Of a stretch of DNA of 64,000 nucleotides, positions 23,850 to 35,580 are shown one piece after another. Numbering within the stretch: position 1 is the first letter of the stretch; each line of letters starts with the position of its first letter. Under the pieces are notes generated by a model that made no database searches, was not told the DNA's origin, and worked only from the letters and a program-made list of their open reading frames with translations. Source of the DNA: Puccinellia tenuiflora. Its lineage: Eukaryota; Streptophyta; Magnoliopsida; Poales; Poaceae. A program made the position numbers and the translations under genes. The DNA lies in assembly GCA_012064385.1 (NCBI GenBank), contig QRDG01000350.1:731851-795850 (forward strand). The letters are read 5' to 3'.

Positions 23850-24897
23850 GCCATAATGCATAGCATATACATGACATTAGATCATATATTCCACGTCTTT
23901 ACATCACAATTTACAGCCAACTCACAGAAGATTCTGGGATTTTTCAGTTACACTAAGTATTGACAATTGGTAAAAATAAACTCATGACAATTGGTAGGAA
24001 TTGCTTCATGTAGCACCGGTACATGACATTAGATCAAGAACTACAACTTGTCACGACCAGTACCATCATACACACATGAATGGTTTTACCTTAATGGACA
24101 GTTGCAGCAGGAACAACAACACTGGCCTAGAAGGAAGAGATACAAGGTTAGATATACAGGTCATGTGTTATGTGAAAAATTACAGTCCTTGACATCAAAG
24201 GTAACAAATCCAGTAATTAGTACAGATGACCTATACCACTAGTAGTGCAACCACTACTGGAGGACAAGATGCAGCATGGTAAATGCCCAAAGTACGCAGC
24301 AACTATTAACCAAGCATCAAACACACAAGTACTTAATACAGGATTAGGAGCTTCAATTGTAAATGAGAATATGCATACACCAGTATGAGAACGACAAGTA
24401 ATTTGAAACAATTTTAGCACAGAGATGAAACATTTGAACACAACTACCAAGCAGTGGCCTGGTAAGGAAGCACTGAGATCTGTGCAAGGTAAAAATTGGG
24501 TAGCACAGGCTACACTTTTATAGGCGTGAAGTAATGCATTTTCCTTCTTTCTTCTATATACAGTATAAATGTACACTATGCGAGCGTACAAGAAAAAGAA
24601 TTTGCAATTGAGAAAGTGCTCATGAACTTAGGTATGAGAGAATATAGCTAGTAGTCAGTTCAGTAACTCTGATGACCAAGCACAGTGCAAAACATAATAT
24701 TCTAATTTATTCCATCCTACATGCTAGCAACTGATATTTTAATAGAAATAAGCATTGTATCTTCATGGATAATTGAAAAAACAAATATTTGTTCTTGCTG
24801 ATTGCTAAATGTTGACCACATCATTGCTTCTTGTGTTATGAGTACATATATAAAAATGAGTATGAAGCTAGAGAGGGAGGAATGCAGCATCACGGAC
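23850..24897. other. CACTA-like element interior, AT-rich
   Basis: I see no recognisable gene here. Only short open frames are present on either strand. Confidence 0.3.
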
Positions 24898-25198
24898 CTG
24901 CACCTACTGCTCCATGGCATATACCCAGAACCTGCTCCATGGCCTTGCTCCCTGCCATCATCTCCTTCAACAGCTGCCACTCAGGAGCCCTTTAGGGGCG
25001 CCTCCGACCTCCGGCAGACGGAGAACCAACCTGGCAGATCTGCACATAGGTTCAGAAGTCAGGGCAAATATAATACGATAAATGACTATGCTCATGCTAA
25101 CTAAAGAAAATGGACCTTTTGTTCTTCATTCATAGAAGAAGAATTCAAGCAAATTGATATCAATTTTCGGACCCCCAAAGTCTAGGAGAGAACATGTA

Positions 25199-25322
25199 CT
25201 CCCTCCGTCCCAAAATAAGTGTCTTAAGTTTGTCAAAATGTGGATGTACCTAGACGTGTTTTTATGTCTAGATACATCCATATTTTGACAAACTTGAGAC
25301 ACTTATTTTGGGACGGAGGGAG
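25199..25322. mobile_element. Stowaway MITE (Tc1/mariner type)
   Basis: This 124-bp element has CTCCCTCCGTCCCAAAATAA ends in inverted orientation and TA duplications at 25197-25198 and 25323-25324. It folds almost completely on itself. The terminal sequence is the standard one for grass Stowaway elements. Confidence 0.96.
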
Positions 25323-26297
25323 TATAAGTTAAACACATTAAGCCTGAACATATGCCACCATATATCTTAATCTACAAAATGAATCATGCCCAAAACAGAT
25401 CTGTAAGCGGAGCAAAGCATGAAGCATATATGAAATTAATCTAGCTGATTCTAGCCAATAGCTTCAGCTTTGGGTTAAAAAAACATGGGGCTATAAAAGT
25501 AACTTTCTTGTGATATACAATACAGAAAACTTTGCACTTAAGGTTAGGAATCTGCATAATATCACTACTACAGCAAGTCAAACTTTGCACTGAAGGTGTA
25601 CCAACAAGAGATGCCAACGTTGCAAGTCAAATCTGAATGTACATGAATAACAATTATGTTTATTTTTAGTACCCTTATAAGTTCTGGATGTGTGTTTGCT
25701 CACTGTAGTAATTCATCTTTCTCTCTCCAGATTATCAGAGTCCATTATTTTTCACTACACAACTCGATATTCGGTCATTCATATCCATAAAGAAGTTCAT
25801 AAGCACAAACAAAACAATATTTCATATAAGGATGTAAAACAAAAGCACATATGCAATCGCTGCAACACAATCACAGGAAGTAAAGAATTAGTTGAGTATC
25901 AACTCATCAGCGATCACATATTGCTTCAGCGCATCAGAACATAGCACTTGGTCGTAGTATAAGGTTTAGTGGAAAGAAAAGACAAGCTGCACTTTATAGA
26001 ACAAATAACTACCCAACACGTGCGAGAGAACAGTTACAAATTAAACAGTCTAAGATGTAACAAGCTCAAACAGTGCAAGAAAAAACTAAATATTGTAATT
26101 AAAGCATTATTGAGCAGTTTGGTGTAGTATTATTTCATAACCAGATAGGGAGTGGGAGAACCTCACCATGGCGTCTCAACATCTGCAGACACTCAGTGTG
26201 TGTGCTGCTAGCCAAGGCAAGCCTGTGTTCTTCATCGCCGTGCCCACGCCGGTTGCATAACGCGCGACGGTCCTCATCTCTGGTGCACCAAGGCTCA

Positions 26298-26351
26298 ATA
26301 TCAAGTACAACATCATATGCCTAAGATTCCACAAGACAATAGATACATGCA
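26298..26351. repeat. 54-bp direct repeat, copy 1
   Basis: This is identical to 26668-26721, 370 bp downstream, starting ATATCAAGTACAACATCATA. Perfect identity points to a recent duplication or conversion. Confidence 0.85.
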
Positions 26352-26667
26352 CACTTATAAAAAGAAGCTATGAAGCAAATCCACTTATAAGTCAGGTAGA
26401 GCAGTCACCATACATATATCATGAAACAATTTTATTCACAGAAATTAGTTCTAAACCAGTAGAACATATTGCGTATAAGTGTATGTAGCCATTAATTAGA
26501 AACCATTTAGTTTACCTCCTAGTATCAAAGCTAACCACAAAGCAACTGAATCAAGGCAACTGTTTTCAGTTGAAGTGATAATATGGATTCACAATGCTAG
26601 TAATAAAAACAACACAGCTCAAACCTTAACTACCATAGCTCGATGGCCAGAACTGTGACAGAGCAGC

Positions 26668-26721
26668 ATATCAAGTACAACATCATATGCCTAAGATTCC
26701 ACAAGACAATAGATACATGCA
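26668..26721. repeat. 54-bp direct repeat, copy 2
   Basis: This is the second copy of the repeat at 26298-26351. The flanks differ (CGATGGCCAG... upstream here). Confidence 0.85.
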
Positions 26722-27879
26722 TGCACATTTACATCACCTCTACATATCCTTATTACCTGTACGTAGTAGCGACACACAAAGATACAAATACATCAGGGAT
26801 CATTTCCGACATGCACGCAAACGCAATCAGGTCATCCGTTCACAAAACATAGATACAACGGAGCATGCAGGCCTCAATCTCATGGATTTGAGCATGGACG
26901 TGGTGCAGCTGCAGCCTGGAGGAACACATATCCACATGCTATATTGTGATGATCAAGAAGGTGCTCATAGTGCAGTCCAATTGAAGCACACGTTCATGCA
27001 CAGAGTCACCCCAAAACCGAGCTAATAATTTTTTTACATAAATCACACGGATCCTAACAACCAACACAGACTACAAACATGCCAAAACAGAAGATGCTAG
27101 TACACCAGAACAGCGGCAACAATCTAACCGGAACGACCTGATCTGACATTTCCACAAGCACGTACAGCGTGGGATTTAGCAGTTCCATGTTACTCCGAGC
27201 AAAGGAAGGGAACCACAGCATCCAGCACGCCACGGGAAGGAGTGAAGGATGGAGGGGAGAATCGCTTACGGGGGATGAAGCGTGTGGTGGCGTTGATGGT
27301 GTGGAAGGAGATCTCGTCGAACTTGGGGGCGGAAGGCGGCGAGCTGGGAGGGGGGCGAGGTTGAGGCGCTGGTCGAGTGGTGAGATGGGTGGCCTCCACC
27401 GCCACGTCCATGCCGGAATTCACGCCGGCGGCCTTGAGCGCCCGCACGACCTCTGCCTGCGCGTCGACGGCCCGCACCACCACACCACGGGGAAGCCCAA
27501 CAGCGCGGGGGTCCAATGGGAGGCCGAGGCGGCGTGGTCAAGCAGAGGCTCGACGAGGAAGCCATAGACGACAAGGAGACGCAGCCGGAGGCGCGGCGGT
27601 GCAGGAATCACGCCAGCGACCGAGCCGAACCCAGCTAGGGTTAGGGTTCCGCGGGTGAGCTCGATTGGGGCGCCTGGTGGCGAATCAGAACCGCAGCGGC
27701 GGGGAACCGATGGAGAAGAGCAGGGCGGAGCCACGCCGGCGACTTGCAGCGTGGGAGATGGCCTACGGCGGTCGGAGGACCGGTGGCGGCGGCGACGGCA
27801 AGTCGCCAGAGAGGAGGAAAGGATCGAGAGAGGTGTCGTTTGCGTGAGAGAGATGGTAGGTGGGATGGTTTGACCCCAA

Positions 27880-29794
27880 ACCGGCTGGGCCTAATGGGCC
27901 AGTAAACCAGTCTAGTTGGACCCTGTTACCACAACCCAAATAAATCGTTTCAGCCCAACTAAATTAAATTATCCAAATCCAATAATAAATACATTAAGCA
28001 TTACAAAAATTTACCAAAAATTTAAACAAAGTAAAATAAGATAAAAATAACTTTCAAGTACATAATAATATGAACAGTGCGAATTTGAACAAGGTAAAAT
28101 AAGATAAAAATCACTTTCGATTGATGCGCAACACACACACATGCTTGACATTTGATTTGGCTAGGAGTGATTTTGCTAAATGTGATACAGGTTGCGAGGC
28201 TCCATTTCTAATATAAAGTTCGGAAATAATTGGTCCAATACTTTTACCTATGATGGAGGCTATTATAGGAGCAACTTTTCGTCAAAGGAAAATTTTATTA
28301 ACTCAAAACTTCACGTCTGAGCTATACATAGAGCCATTACAACTTGATAACTTGGGTATCAGGCGCACGGTGCAGCGAACTCCACGGAGTAGTGCATCCT
28401 TAACTTTTACTTCCTCCGTTCGGGAATAGATGACGCGGAGGGTTTAAAATTTGAACTACAGCATTTTACAAAAAAACCCTTGCGTATCTTCAAATTGTAA
28501 AAAATAGAACGCCGGCAAACAGCAGGACGGCTTCCTATTAAAACAACCCTGGACTTTATAGAAGAACTAGAAGCAGGACTAGCAGCAGCACCCTCCGAGC
28601 AGCACTATCAATCTCCAAGCTGCAGCACAATCAACCTCCAAACAGCAGCACCAGCAGCCTCCAAACAACAGCACCAACAACCTCCAAGAAGCACCATCAA
28701 CCTCCAAGCAGCAGCACCAACAGCCTCAGAGCAGCACAAGCAACCTTCACATCAACCTCGAAGTAGCACCAGCAACTCAAGATGATAGGAAAGAGGAGCA
28801 GGATAGAAGCACAGGATGATAGAAGAACAAGAGAAGCACAAGATAATAGGATTAGAAGCAGATGATAGGAGCACATGATGAAAGGGCTAGTTGTATAGGA
28901 AAGGAAAGGAGTACTTGTACATACTCCAAGAAGTACAAGGTTTTGTGTTTTCACATAAATGACAGTTGTATTGTTGTCCTGCTTAGCTAAAAATAGTAGG
29001 CAGTTCAATACTCCATATATTCTGTGACAGAGCATTATACAGTAATTCTTTTGCATATTTTGATAGTTAAGTCATGTTTCGAAATAATCCAGATTCTGAA
29101 CCAACACAGATTTGAACCAAGTTCTGAACAAATTATGACAGTATGGACAGGCTCAATTTCTAAAACAATTGCATGGTTCTTTTCCTGCTACTTTGTTCCC
29201 CTCATCGACTGGGCAGCAACATCAGCCTTTTTCTCCCACCTCCCTCATCGACACTGCCCCTCCACCACCTCCGCGTCACGGTCACCACTAGAGGCCGCCT
29301 CCCTCCCTCATTTTCCCTCTCCCTGCAGGCATCGGGTCGTCAATGCTGCTGCTGGTCTGGGGCCGTTTGAGGAAGTGCGACGAAAACCTCACAATTAGGT
29401 GGGAGACGAGAGCCGTCGCCGGAGGCAGCAAGTGGCGCGCTTTGCAGGGTGCTCACACAAAAGGGGATCCTTTCCTCTTGATCTGCCCTCCTCGTTGGGA
29501 TTTGTTGGTGTGGAGGAAGGGAGGCAGCGGGGAAGGAAGGTTGCCGGCGCGCGTCGATACAGGGGGGGGCAGAGATGGAGCAGGCAGCAGGGGGGACGAG
29601 GAACAAGGGAGCATGGCGGTGGGGAGCCAGTGTTTTGTCGGAACGGAGGGGAAGAGGACGATGCGGAAGGAACCAGAGTTTTGTCGGAAGAAAGAATCAC
29701 GAGGGGGTTTTTGCAAAAATGCCATCGAGAATAAAGTTCACGCTTCTGTTGGAAAACATACATGACCACAATTTCTGAGCAAACATGTAATGAT
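27880..29794. other. CACTA-like element interior, no clear gene
   Basis: A half-Stowaway-like CTTCCTCCGTTCGGGAATA lies near 28410 without a partner end. A degenerate CCTCCAAGCAGCAGCACCAA tandem repeat occupies 28575-28765. A GC-rich block at 29200-29720 has overlapping open frames on both strands but no recognisable domain. Confidence 0.35.
28575..28765. repeat. degenerate tandem repeat (CAGCAGCACCAACAGCCTCCAA-like)
   Basis: Eight or so imperfect units of about 21-24 bp mix AGCAGCACC and AACCTCCAA blocks. Confidence 0.6.
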
Positions 29795-30165
29795 CTATTG
29801 GGGCACTTTTAAAAAGTGTCTTTATAGGTAATGATCTATGAGGCACTTCTCTAAAGTGCCACTATAGGTAATAACCTATTGGGGCACTTTTAAGAAGTGC
29901 CCTAATAGGTCATTACCTATTGGGGCACTTTTGAGAAGTGCCACTATAGGCAATGACATATTGGGGCACTTTTCTAAAGTGCCACTATAGGTAATGACCT
30001 ATTGGGGCACTTTTGAAAAGTACCTCTATAGCTTATACAAATAGAGGCAGTTTGTTAAAGTGCCTCAAATTCTATATGAATTTGGGGCATTTTATTCAAA
30101 GTGCCCCAAATGGTTAACTATTGAGGCAATTTTGAAAGTGCCCCAACGAAAGTGCCCTAATAACC
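29795..30165. repeat. right subterminal palindromic repeat array
   Basis: Palindromes GGGCACTTT-n-AAGTGCC alternate with AATAGGTAATGACCTATT linkers, themselves palindromic. They match the array at 23349-23760 and define the other end of the CACTA-like element. Confidence 0.8.
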
Positions 30166-30182
30166 CGACCGTGGGCCTAGTG

Positions 30183-31695
30183 TGTGCTTGGTTTGCCACC
30201 GCCGATGAGAGCCAGGATGAGAAGCAGGTGGCGAAGAAGGAGATCGATAGGTCTCCTCTGCTTCCTCGGATGCGTCGCTCCGGGGTAACCGTTGCGTGCC
30301 GGCGTCCTCGCCCCACCTCCTCTGCTGCACCGCTGCCGCGTTGTCCCATGTCCTCGATCTATAGGAAGTGGTTGAGCAGCTCGTCAGAGGAGGAGGTCCG
30401 GTGATGGTTGGGTCTGATTGGTGTTGTTGCATGCTTGATGCTCTATTTTCAGACATAGAGAGAAAAATTAAAGAGAATCGAGGGTATTGAGAGAGATGGC
30501 ATGGAAGGATTGATGTTGTTACGCTTGGTTCAGTGCTCATTGCTTGTACTTGGAAGCTTCGTATTGGGAAAGGAAAGATGGTTCATGCCCTCGCCTCTCT
30601 CCTGTTTGTTCAGTTACCCTTTCCTGAAGAATGCTCTTGTGATTGCGACGATATATTCAAGTGCCAATGCGTGAAGAGTGCTGAACAACTTTTGATCTCC
30701 CAATGCGTCTGCCAAATGTGCAGGATCTGGAAGAAAATAAAAGAATCATTAAACTCCGTGCCTCATATCATTGATATGTTTTCCCTGTTGGTTACCTGCA
30801 GGAGAGCTTCTTCAGGGTATACACTTACAAGTTTCAAAAATCAGTATTAGTAATTATGTGCTTGAAAGCCTCAAATACGAAGTGCTCTCTTAATTATAAG
30901 TTCATGTCTTCTTAGGTATAACTTCAGTAAAGTTGCACAATACAACAACTGACTTAGGGGCAAGCTGAAGAGAAGATAAAAAGAAGGAGAAGCAACGTGA
31001 CTAGGTGTAAATGATGGATGATAAAGTCAGCTACACATGGAGCTGCTGCCCTTGGTTGAGATTTGGATGGTGAAACTGAGATAGGTATACTGATATAATA
31101 CTGTATTATCAATATCCGGTAACATTTGAAAATTCTTATATTTCCCCTTCTTTATGCGGTATAGGACAGCCTGATTATCTTCCTTCTGAAAGAGTTGTTC
31201 ATTCAATATTTTAGATCTAAGTAGAGCATAATGATATTCTATAAAAGTTGCATAACTTCGTACGGCATTTTGTAGGACGGGCAACATGTAGCCTGTTTTT
31301 AGAAAGAAAAAAAAAATAAAAAATGACACTTTAAAGTTTCAAAACAAATCTGAAAATAATGCTAGATATAGGTAATGATCATTTCTACCCGTGTGCAAAA
31401 AATCAGTGCGAAATATTTTATATTTTGGGACGTGAAAACTTATAATTTTTTAGATCTGAGGTGGTGAATAGTGCAAATTTCGATTTTTTTTATTTGTCAG
31501 GATTTTTCATTTTGTGTAGGCAGAATAGAAAATATTTCGCTTTGAAAATGTGCGGAACCATAGAGTACTTCATTGTCAACCTCTATGGTTTTTCTTGGAA
31601 TTTTTTGAAACTTCAAAATGTGATATATACAAAAAGAAAAAAGGCTACGTGTAGCTCATCCCATGAAGCGTTTCTCGCCTTCCCCTATTATGATT
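30183..31695. other. intergenic and repeat-derived DNA
   Basis: No gene is recognised. An open frame at 30533-30850 is Cys-rich by chance and has no signal peptide or known motif. The part from 31330 resembles eroded AT-rich MITE sequence. Confidence 0.3.
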
Positions 31696-31723
31696 CCGTG
31701 GCAACGCACGGGCACTGTGCTAG
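31696..31723 (+). mobile_element. Helitron-like 3' terminus
   Basis: A CCGTG-GCAACG-CACGG hairpin (31696-31711) is followed eight bases later by CTAG (31720-31723) and then T. This is the hairpin plus CTRR ending of Helitrons, and the sequence resembles common wheat Helitron ends. The 5' TC end and any Rep/helicase were not found, so the extent to the left is unknown. Confidence 0.5.
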
Positions 31724-31724
31724 T

Positions 31725-32385
31725 ATAGCATAATGCAGGCATTACGATCTTGACGTTGGTGAGCAGGGGGGATTTGTATTACTTATAACGACAAAAAAAA
31801 TCTTGGTAAGTAGCTTATATGAATCGCAGTATGTCTTAAAATTTTGATGCATTTTTAGAAGTCATTCATGGGCACCGAAGAAGCTCGATTCCCTTCAGAA
31901 AACAAGGAATAATCACTCCAACCTATATATGCAGAAGAGTAACTATTGCTTTCATCACCAAAACAAATAGAATCTAAAACAGTGAGAGAAGACAAGAAGT
32001 GCATAACAGAAGAAGCTGAAAACTGCCAGGCCTAATTGCCATGTAGATCCTCTCAACCTCCTGCAGAAAAGAACTTGTTAGTTTAACATTCCATAGCTAA
32101 GGAGGAAAGCATAGGCAAAATCCAGAAGACGCGCCAATAATAAGCTAGGTATACCAACGACAAAGTAAACACATGTAGCTGAAACAACAAACATGCATAA
32201 CAACAAAATAGACAGCACTGATTACTACCACATGCAAATATACGTAGTAACAACATAGGTAATCGGCTAGAAAATTAGCATGCTAGTCTCATATCATATT
32301 ACATAATCAGGTAGAAAAATTCACGGGAATAGTAGTTAAAATGATATAACAAGTTTTGACTTAATTTCAAGGTAGCCATCCATCT
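31725..32385. other. 3' flank of the DUF6598 gene
   Basis: This is AT-rich sequence that should hold the minus-strand 3' UTR. A good acceptor (TTTTCTGCAG on the minus strand, near 32060) suggests a 3' UTR intron. No other gene is seen. Confidence 0.35.
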
Positions 32386-35363
32386 TCAACAAGTCTTGGC
32401 TGCAGTAACTTTACATAGTTTCATGACCGGGAGCCGAGAAGGTATTAGAAAAGGCTTCGTATAGCTCATCATCAATATATCCTGCTCGTCTTCAACGAGG
32501 AGAGACCACGCAACTGTTATCTCCAATTTGCACTCACCAAGGATACATTCTCTTATACTTATGTTGCTGGGTTCGGGTTCAAAGACAACCCGGACCATCC
32601 TCGGGACACCAGATCCTTGGAATGTCTCTGTGACAACTTCCAGACGTCCATCCAATTGTACAGAAACAACTTGCCTCGACAAATCCAAATAACCCTCTTC
32701 ATCTACAGTCACTTTTCCATCTTTTTGATCAAGCAAAACAACATGGTTAGTTGTGTGCTCAGCTTTCACTTTAGCACCCTTTTTAGGGTGCGAGGAGGAA
32801 ATGATTTTGACACCATCTACAGGAAATAATGATCCTTCTTTGACACGGACACTAAGGATAGTTGCTTGGATTGATTCTTGAAGATGCTCACAGCATAACT
32901 CGATCCTGCAAAAGCAGCCATCGATGGAATGCGTAACAAAAGCATCATCAGCATCACCACCATCATCGCAAGCGAAAGCTTGAGTCATCAATGGTCTGTC
33001 TTCTGACTTCACTGTGCCCTTCACTTTCAGTTGGATTTCAATCTGAATTTTGTCTGTAGACATGATTGCACGAGACGGGCCAGTCAAGTGCAAATAAGAA
33101 TCCTGCAAACAGCATCATTCGCCATTGACTTTCAACAATAAAGCAGGCAACAAGAGAGAAAAAGAACAGGAAAATACCCACGCGTACCTCTTTTGTGAGA
33201 AACTGGCAGTTATCCCTGGTGCGAAGGAAGAGAACGTTGCGACGATAGTCCACAGCGTCCCTGGCAGCAACCACACCATAAACCTCCAATGGCCACTCGA
33301 AGACGTCCACCAAGTCTGTGACTTTGATGGAGAAGATCTGCATGGTTCCCGTGAGATCAGCAAACAATGGGTGGTGGCCTGGCATGTAGTGGGTGAACAG
33401 CATTGAGCTCAATGTCGCTGCATGTGACCAAGTGAAATATATGTGTTAGAAATCAAACATGAAACAGAAGACGTAATCTACAAGGTACAAAAGGTAGATT
33501 ACAAAAACAACTTGGCTAGAGATTGTTTGTGTCATATTTCAACTGAGAAGCAAATTGTCCAACAGAATTAGCAATATCTATTCCCACAACTACCAAACTG
33601 GGGCAACACATAAGGAAGCGATATAGGGAACTGAACAAATACAAAGAACAACAATAACAAAGCATGGCAAAAAATCCAATCATATCATGATTTCAAATTA
33701 GGAATTCTTAAAACACGGGCATTAGTAATTCCACGTCATGTTCTACTAGTAGAGAGAACTAACAGCCATTCTGCGCATGGCCAAATAATATCCTAGGCCA
33801 AATTCATGTCAACTAGAGAGATGCAGCACGACATTTACCATCAGTGCCAACTGTAATACAACAGAGATGGGCATGTACGAATTCTGAAATTACAATATCT
33901 ATTTTTGCCAACCAAGGACAAGAAACATGGCAGTCAACATAGATAAGAATTGAAGTGATTACAAGTGTCGTGTTTTTTAAGAGAACATGACAGAACCCAC
34001 AACAAATGTGGATTACTCCGCACCAAGTACCCTGCTGCCACCAGTGAGATGGCCTACAGGGGTGCGCAACATGCAGAACGGAAGGAAATTTTACTAGGGC
34101 TCTGAAGGTGTGTCCAACATGTAGTGCAGCAACTTTCTTAATTCAAGTTATTTTGCAAAAGGATTCGACATGTGTTAAAATCTAGCAAGAAAGGTCCTTG
34201 TATAAAATTTTCTATTTCAACTGGCATGACATGATGGCATTTGTGCAATAAATCGGATAGAAATTAATAGCAACAGTAACGGAGAGGGAAGGTCTTGAGT
34301 AGATTGATAAAGCTATACAGTTACACTATGTTATAACCGGTACAATCTCCACTGAGAGATGCCAATCACATAGGTTAGTGAATTAACTATATGATTCCCT
34401 TGCTCCCCTTTTAGCATAACATTCTCTGACCACTGTCTAAGGTTTCTATCTACATATTTGTATGTGGACTTGCATTTGCAGGAAGAATAGAGATGGCTAT
34501 GTATACTTACTAGAATCGTCAAAGCTGATGCAGTTGTTGCGCCTGTGAACATGTTCCCAGCAGCTAATGTAAGCATCAAAAAGGGATTCCTCCATCTCTG
34601 CCCCAATCATCATCTTATTCCACATCCCATCATCCTTTTTGATCCGTTGCAATCTCTGCGCGAATTCAGGTACCCATCTACATAGCCAATTAATATCTTG
34701 CGAACACAATTGCAGTTTGGATACATGTTCCACCAATGTCTTATCAGTAAGCATTGATGCGGCTAAGAATCTTGCTTCTGGTGAGACTAGCTGAAGCTTA
34801 GTTGTGTTGACCCACATCTGGTCGAACAGCGAGGAGATCCAACCCAATTCAAAGCTTCCCCTTGGCACATCTCTCGATCTTGCTACCGACTTGTAGGTAC
34901 TTAGCAGCATCTCCCTGAGCTTAGCACCAATCTCGCTACCAGCCTGTGCCTGCTGCGATTCGAGCTCCACAATGCTTCCCATCGACTCCTCCTGATGGAT
35001 TGCGTTCCTTCTCACGGCCTGCGACGCTCGGATCCTCTTTAACTGGAATCGGACCCTCCTGCCGGTATTGGTGTCGGTATCGGCTAGAAGCAAGGCCTTC
35101 TCCAACAAATCGGACATAACCGATTTCAATTTGAACAGAGAATGCATATACTTCCCATCCTTGAGATGTCCGATCAGATGGATAATCCTCTCGTGATCCT
35201 CGATCCGGTGGAGAACCAGCTCCATCAAAATCGCGACTTTACCAATCGAACCGTCGTGACCACCCTCCCTCGTCACCGCGACATCAGCCATCGCACGGTC
35301 CTCACCACCCTCCTCGTCCTTTCTTCTCCGCCGCAGCTCTTTTTCGTTTATATGGGAAGGCAA
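32386..35363 (-). CDS. DUF6598 domain protein, three exons
   Basis: Exons are 34511-35363, 33188-33417 and 32386-33102. The first intron has a GTAAGT donor; phases are 1 and 0 and the spliced frame is intact. The product has 599 residues from the ATG at 35363. The C-terminal half matches the grass DUF6598 pattern: TGTMQIFSIKV, EWPLEVYGVVAARD, RDNCQFLTKEDSYLHLTGPSR and IQIEIQLKVKG. The N-terminal ~280 residues are mostly helical, charged and leucine-rich (KVAILMELVLHRIEDHERI); I do not recognise that domain. There is no signal peptide or membrane segment. DUF6598 has no established function; in grasses it can be joined to ribosome-inactivating domains, and none is visible here. The ATG at 35291 (MADVAVTREGG, good context) may be the true start, because CATATAAA at 35347-35354 could be the TATA box. 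Confidence 0.82.
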
Positions 35364-35577
35364 GCACTATATCAGTTCGGGTTTTCTGGACGCACGACTG
35401 CTTGTATATATGTCTATCTGCTCGGCCCAGTAGATCCGGCCCAACGTGGTGCCTAGCGATGCTCGTCTAAAGAAAATACCGCAAACTGTTTGGTTCACCT
35501 AGCAAAAAGTATGTTCTCCTAAAAAAAAGTATGTGAGCTCATCTCAAACTTGGTAGACTCATATAAAATGGAATCTT
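35364..35577. other. promoter region of the DUF6598 gene
   Basis: This short spacer lies between the DUF6598 gene and the Harbinger element. A GGCCCAGTAGATCCGGCCCAA block near 35424-35444 contains GGCCCA motifs like those common in plant promoters. Confidence 0.35.
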
Positions 35578-35580
35578 TTA

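Larger units (their letters stand above)
24898..27565 (-). other. exon-like GC-rich blocks inside the CACTA-like element (possible captured gene)
   Basis: Three minus-strand stretches look like exons. One, at 27270-27565, follows a CCCTAACCCTAGC leader and an ATG at 27565 opening MASSSSLCLTTPPRPP, which is transit-peptide-like. It ends before a GTAAGC donor at 27264-27269, where another frame reads FDEISFHTINATTRFIP. The others are near 26167-26290, before GTGAGG, and 24898-25042, between AG and GTCCGT. The frames do not agree without a shift, and I recognise no protein. A transduplicated host-gene fragment or a decayed transposase gene would both fit. Confidence 0.22.
23326..30182. mobile_element. 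CACTA-like element with palindromic subterminal repeats
   Basis: The left end reads CACTACAACACAG at 23326. Arrays built on GGCACTTT-n-AAAGTGCC palindromes follow at 23349-23760 and recur at 29795-30165. The right end candidate is TAGTG at 30178-30182. The triplet TGT flanks both ends (23323-23325 and 30183-30185), matching the 3-bp duplication of CACTA elements. Beyond CACTA the terminal inverted repeat is poor, so the right border is tentative. No Transposase_21/TNPD or TNPA protein was recognised inside, so the copy is non-autonomous. It contains a Stowaway MITE and exon-like GC-rich DNA. Confidence 0.55.

Noticed and set aside
30533..30850. Cys-rich 105-residue ORF as a secreted peptide
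   Set aside because: No signal peptide, no regular cysteine spacing, and low coding character.
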